DNA of 6,763 bases, taken from NCBI GenBank assembly GCA_030641535.1, contig DAOWHG010000112.1, forward strand, positions 1 through 6,763, read 5' to 3'. Position numbers and translations under genes: made by a program. This DNA comes from Mycoplasmatota bacterium. GTDB lineage: Bacteria > Bacillota_I > Bacilli_A > Izemoplasmatales > Izemoplasmataceae. The stretch's first letter is position 1. Each line of letters opens with the position of its first letter. A model generated the notes under the pieces. That model made no database searches. It saw only the letters and a program-made list of their open reading frames with translations, and was not told where the DNA came from. Shown in pieces: positions 3,567 through 6,763 of the stretch.

Positions 3567-5726
3567 ATGAATAATTTACTTAAAAATTTAAATGAAAAAC
3601 AAAGAGAAGCAGTACTTAAAACAGAAGGACCTGTAATGGCGATTGCAGGAGCAGGAAGCGGAAAAACAAGCGTTCTTACAACAAGGATCGCTTATTTGAT
3701 ATTTGAGAAGAATATTCATTTCTCAAATATTTTAGCAATTACCTTTACTAATAAGGCTGCGAATGAAATGAAGAACAGAGTTTTCCAAACTACGGGGATC
3801 AATACTTCTCAAATGTGGATTAGTACTTTTCATTCTATGTGTTCGAAAATATTAAGAGAACACATAGATTTTTTAGGATATAAAAAGACTTTTCAAATTA
3901 TCGATGATGATGATGTTACTCAATTAGTAAAGAGCATAATGAAGAAAAGCGGTTATGATATAAAGATTTTTAAACCTAAAATAATAAAAAGTCTAGTAAC
4001 AAAGTTGAAATTTGATTATGATCAAATTGAAGATATTGAAGAACCGATTAAAGGCGTTGTAAAGACCGTATTTAAGAATTATCAAGCTAACCTATTTAAG
4101 AATAATCTAGTAGATTTTGAGGATTTACTTATTTTAACGATAAAGTTATTAGAGACTAATGAGCCACTTAGAAAATATTATAGTGATCTATTTCAGTATA
4201 TATTAGTTGATGAATTTCAAGATACTAATAATGTTCAATATAGACTAGTAAATTTACTAGTAGGAGAAAATAGGAATATATTCATAGTTGGTGATGAAGA
4301 TCAAAGCATTTACGCCTTTAGAGGAGCCAATATAGAAAATATAAACAAGTTCAAAAAGGATTTTCCTGATTTTTTTCTAGTATTGCTAGAGGAAAATTAT
4401 AGAAGCACTAATACAATCCTTGAAGCCGCTAACCAGATAATTAAGAATAACTCTAAGAGAGTACCTAAAACACTGTTTTCCAATTTAGGATATGGGAATA
4501 AAATCACTCATTTCAAAGGTGTTACAGCCAGAGATGAGGTTGAATTTGTTGCATTAAAGATTCTTGAATTAATGAGAAAAGGCTATTCATATAACGATTT
4601 CGCAGTATTATACCGTGCAAATAGCACTTCAAGAATGTTTGAAGAAGTGTTGATGCAAAAGCAAATACCTTATCGAATTTATGGAAATACTAGTTTCTTC
4701 AAAAGAAAAGAAATAAAAGATTTTACTGCTTACTTAAGATTAATTATTAATATGGATGATTCATATAGTTTCATGAGAGTTATCACAAACCCTAAAAGGG
4801 GTATTGGAGCTGTTACTTTAGATAAGTTAATTAATTTCGCTGTTGACAACAACCTCGATTTAATGGAGGCAATTGACAAAGCAAATGAAGTGTTAGGTAA
4901 AAGTGTTTGTAATAAACTTCATGATTTTAAGAATATGATTCTAGACTTTAGATTAAAATTAGATGAACTATCTTTTAATGATTTTGTAGATTACATTTTG
5001 GATAAATCAGGATATGTTAAATCACTTGAGAATGACGAAAAAGGTGATGTAAGATATGAAAACTTATTAGAATTTAAGACGATTTTAAGCGAAAATGAGC
5101 AAATATATAATGATTTAAGCAAAGAAGAGATGTTGGTCTACTTACTTGAAGACATAAGTCTGAAGAGCGAAGAGAACCAAAAAGATATAATTGATGGAGT
5201 AACTTTGATGACCTTGCATTCAGCAAAGGGATTAGAGTTTAGAGTAGTATTTATAGTTACTTTAGAAATGGGAATGTTTCCACTTGGAAGAAGTATGCAA
5301 AGTAGAAAAGATTTTGAAGAAGAAAGAAGATTAATGTATGTAGGAGTAACTAGAGCTAAGGAATTACTATTCTTAACTAATGCCAATGTTAGACAAACAT
5401 ATGGTGAAACAATGCAAAATAAGGATAGTTGCTTTATAGATGAGATAAAAAAAGATTTAATAGATGTAAGAGGTTATTCTGAATACATTAGTAAACCTTA
5501 TAGGGAATCTAATTTTTTAAGTAAGAAACCACTTAATAGAATGAAACGAGACAATTTAGATAATTATAAGAAAAACGATTTAAATAAAGGTGATAAAATA
5601 ACTCATTTAAAATTCGGAGAAGGTTTAGTTATAAGCGTTACAGGTGATAATTGTATAATTGCTTTCCCTCATCCTTTTGGAATCAAGAAATTACTAAAAG
5701 ACCATCCAGCAATATCTAAAAATTAA
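3567..5726 (+). CDS. pcrA: PcrA/UvrD superfamily 1A DNA helicase
   Basis: This ATP-driven 3'-to-5' DNA helicase family acts in nucleotide excision repair, removes RecA and other proteins from DNA, and resolves replication-transcription conflicts. The 719-residue length is normal. The motifs appear in order: Q motif LNEKQREAV (8-16), Walker A GAGSGKT (28-34), motif Ia TFTNKAANEM (59-68), Ib STFHSM (86-91), motif II DEFQDT (215-220), motif III GDEDQSIYAFRGA (242-254), motif IV ENYRST (276-281), motif V TLHSAKGLEF (549-558) and motif VI VGVTRAKE (592-599). The last 45 residues, from about GDKITHLKFGEG to the HPFGIKKLL segment, match the Tudor-like C-terminal domain that binds RNA polymerase in PcrA. 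AGGTGAT three bases before the ATG supports the start. It has its own promoter, and ligA follows after 38 bases, the order known from Bacillus subtilis, though no pcrB precedes it here. The segment LEMGMFPLGRS differs slightly from the usual EEGxFPHxRS. Confidence 0.98.
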   Translation: MNNLLKNLNEKQREAVLKTEGPVMAIAGAGSGKTSVLTTRIAYLIFEKNIHFSNILAITFTNKAANEMKNRVFQTTGINTSQMWISTFHSMCSKILREHIDFLGYKKTFQIIDDDDVTQLVKSIMKKSGYDIKIFKPKIIKSLVTKLKFDYDQIEDIEEPIKGVVKTVFKNYQANLFKNNLVDFEDLLILTIKLLETNEPLRKYYSDLFQYILVDEFQDTNNVQYRLVNLLVGENRNIFIVGDEDQSIYAFRGANIENINKFKKDFPDFFLVLLEENYRSTNTILEAANQIIKNNSKRVPKTLFSNLGYGNKITHFKGVTARDEVEFVALKILELMRKGYSYNDFAVLYRANSTSRMFEEVLMQKQIPYRIYGNTSFFKRKEIKDFTAYLRLIINMDDSYSFMRVITNPKRGIGAVTLDKLINFAVDNNLDLMEAIDKANEVLGKSVCNKLHDFKNMILDFRLKLDELSFNDFVDYILDKSGYVKSLENDEKGDVRYENLLEFKTILSENEQIYNDLSKEEMLVYLLEDISLKSEENQKDIIDGVTLMTLHSAKGLEFRVVFIVTLEMGMFPLGRSMQSRKDFEEERRLMYVGVTRAKELLFLTNANVRQTYGETMQNKDSCFIDEIKKDLIDVRGYSEYISKPYRESNFLSKKPLNRMKRDNLDNYKKNDLNKGDKITHLKFGEGLVISVTGDNCIIAFPHPFGIKKLLKDHPAISKN

Positions 5727-5740
5727 TATTTATATTAATA

Positions 5741-5761
5741 TGTTATAATAAGTGTGGTGAT
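5741..5761 (+). promoter_or_regulatory. Extended -10 promoter fused to the ligA Shine-Dalgarno
   Basis: TGTTATAAT (5741-5749) is a perfect extended -10 in the 38-base gap after pcrA. Six bases later GGTGAT (5756-5761) is the SD of ATG 5765. The expected transcription start falls at the SD itself. No -35 is recognisable. There is no strong terminator between pcrA and ligA, so ligA may also receive read-through from the pcrA transcript. Confidence 0.65.
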
Positions 5762-5764
5762 TTT

Positions 5765-6763
5765 ATGGAAGCTAAAAAAAGAGTTGAAGAGTTAACTGTA
5801 TTATTAAAAAAATACAGTTATGAATACTATGTATTAGACAACAGTGAAGTAAGTGATCAAGAATTTGATGCATTACTCCATGAGTTAATTCGTCTAGAAG
5901 AAGAATACCCTGAATACAAGAAAGACGATTCTCCTACTACTCGTATTGGTAGCATAGTATTAGATAAGTTTGAAAAAGTAACTCATAGTGTGCCTATGAT
6001 GAGCCTTTCAAATGCCTTTAATGAGGAGGATATCAGAAGCTTTGACGAGAAAATCATTAAAGAGGTTGGTAACGTAAGTTACAATGTTGAACTTAAGATT
6101 GATGGATTAGCTGGAAGTATAAAATACGAGAATGGTAAGTTAATACTTGGAGCTTCTCGAGGTAATGGAGTTGTCGGGGAAAACATAACAACTAATATAA
6201 AGACTATTAAATCGATACCTCTTAGTATTGATTATTTAGATGATTTAGAAGTTCGTGGAGAAATATTTATGAGCAAGAAATCATTTAATAAAGCTAACGA
6301 AGATAGATTAGCTAATAATTTAGATGAATTTAAAAACCCTCGTAATGCTGCTTCTGGAAGTATAAGACAGTTAGATAGTAAAATCGCTGCTTCAAGAAAT
6401 TTAGATATGTTTATATATAGCTTAATTAGCCCAGAAAGTCATAATATTTCAAACCATACTGAAGCTTTATCTTTTGTTAAAAAGCTAGGATTTAAAGTGA
6501 ATCCTTTAAGTAATGTTTATAGAAATATTGATGAAGTAATCGAGTTTATTAAAGAATATACAGATAAAAGGAATAATCTTAAATATGAGATTGATGGGAT
6601 AGTAATTAAAGTAGATCAGCTTGATTTACACAATAAAATAGGATACACAGCAAAAAGTCCTAAATGGGCAATAGCTTATAAGTTTCCTGCAGAAGAAGTA
6701 ATAACTAGAATAAATAGTATTGTATTCCAAGTAGGACGCACAGGACAAATTACACCAGTTGCA
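5765..6763 (+). CDS. ligA: NAD+-dependent DNA ligase LigA (5' part, cut by window end)
   Basis: LigA seals nicks in DNA during replication and repair using NAD+ as cofactor. The 333 visible codons run off the right edge with no stop; full-length LigA is usually 650-700 residues, so about half is present. The N-terminal Ia domain for NMN binding is residues 1-60, with YSYEYYVLD at 17-25 and the DSPTTRIGS segment at 55-63. The adenylation motif ELKIDGLA at 109-116 contains the catalytic Lys111. Downstream are RGEIFM, NPRNAASGSIRQLD, YEIDGIVIKVD and SPKWAIAYKFPAEE, the remaining nucleotidyltransferase motifs. The window ends at VGRTGQITPVA, where the OB-fold domain begins. ATG 5765 is supported by GGTGAT three bases upstream. 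It follows pcrA as in Bacillus subtilis. The missing zinc-finger, HhH and BRCT domains should lie just outside. Confidence 0.98.
   Translation, partial: MEAKKRVEELTVLLKKYSYEYYVLDNSEVSDQEFDALLHELIRLEEEYPEYKKDDSPTTRIGSIVLDKFEKVTHSVPMMSLSNAFNEEDIRSFDEKIIKEVGNVSYNVELKIDGLAGSIKYENGKLILGASRGNGVVGENITTNIKTIKSIPLSIDYLDDLEVRGEIFMSKKSFNKANEDRLANNLDEFKNPRNAASGSIRQLDSKIAASRNLDMFIYSLISPESHNISNHTEALSFVKKLGFKVNPLSNVYRNIDEVIEFIKEYTDKRNNLKYEIDGIVIKVDQLDLHNKIGYTAKSPKWAIAYKFPAEEVITRINSIVFQVGRTGQITPVA
5793..5820 (+). other. Hairpin just inside the start of ligA
   Basis: TAACTGTATT (5793-5802) and AATACAGTTA (5811-5820) are perfect 10-base complements around an 8-base loop, starting 28 bases after the A of the ATG. 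They encode codons 10-19 in the conserved Ia domain. No T-run follows, so it is not a terminator. It could slow early translation or be an accident of A/T-rich coding. Confidence 0.4.

Noticed and set aside
5722..5739. A/T-only inverted repeat (ATTAATA / TATTAAT) between pcrA and ligA as a terminator
   Set aside because: Only seven A-T pairs, no G-C pair and no T-run; too weak to call, and such sequences are common in this composition.
1..6763. UGA read as Trp, as in many Mollicutes
   Set aside because: All recognised genes are complete with UGA as a stop, every Trp is TGG, and conserved motifs are uninterrupted.

Overview
The window is AT-rich, densely packed and transcribed entirely on the + strand. 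It looks like a low-GC Gram-positive lineage close to Bacilli or Mollicutes, possibly an Izemoplasma-, Haloplasma- or Erysipelotrichia-like organism; this assignment is an inference with low confidence. The reasons are the strong A/T codon bias, AGGTGAT-type Shine-Dalgarno (SD) sequences, TAA at every visible stop, Trp always encoded by TGG, and the adjacent pcrA and ligA genes typical of Firmicutes. All genes read intact with the standard bacterial code. No mobile element, CRISPR array, tRNA or rRNA is visible, and no gene-free stretch exceeds about 170 bases.

Layout. Bases 2-136 are the 3' end of a small membrane-protein gene. It overlaps by 8 bases a GTG-started gene (129-962) for an unrecognised charge-blocked, probably disordered 277-residue protein, which ends in an intrinsic terminator that reaches into its last codons. 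Next comes glnS (1120-2763), glutaminyl-tRNA synthetase. It is preceded by a possible 12-residue leader peptide (1037-1075) that has a strong SD and two adjacent Gln codons. After a 168-base gap with a candidate promoter and a long 5' leader lies a cold-shock protein gene (2932-3129), closed by a clear terminator.

The second half is a run of DNA-repair genes. It holds an alkyltransferase-like protein with Trp in place of the catalytic Cys (3201-3503), a PcrA/UvrD helicase (3567-5726), and the first 333 codons of NAD+-dependent DNA ligase LigA (5765 to the window end). Alkyltransferase-like proteins mark O6-alkylguanine for nucleotide excision repair, UvrD/PcrA helicases act after incision, and LigA seals nicks, so the neighbourhood is functionally coherent. 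Each of the three genes has its own start module: an extended -10 (TGnTATAAT), 5-7 bases, GGTGAT, 3 bases, then ATG. The predicted mRNA would begin at or next to its SD.

The observations most worth following are the possible Gln-codon leader peptide that could control glnS translation, the compact promoter/SD module shared by the repair genes, and a helix in the cold-shock leader that covers its SD. All three are read by eye from the sequence and are untested.
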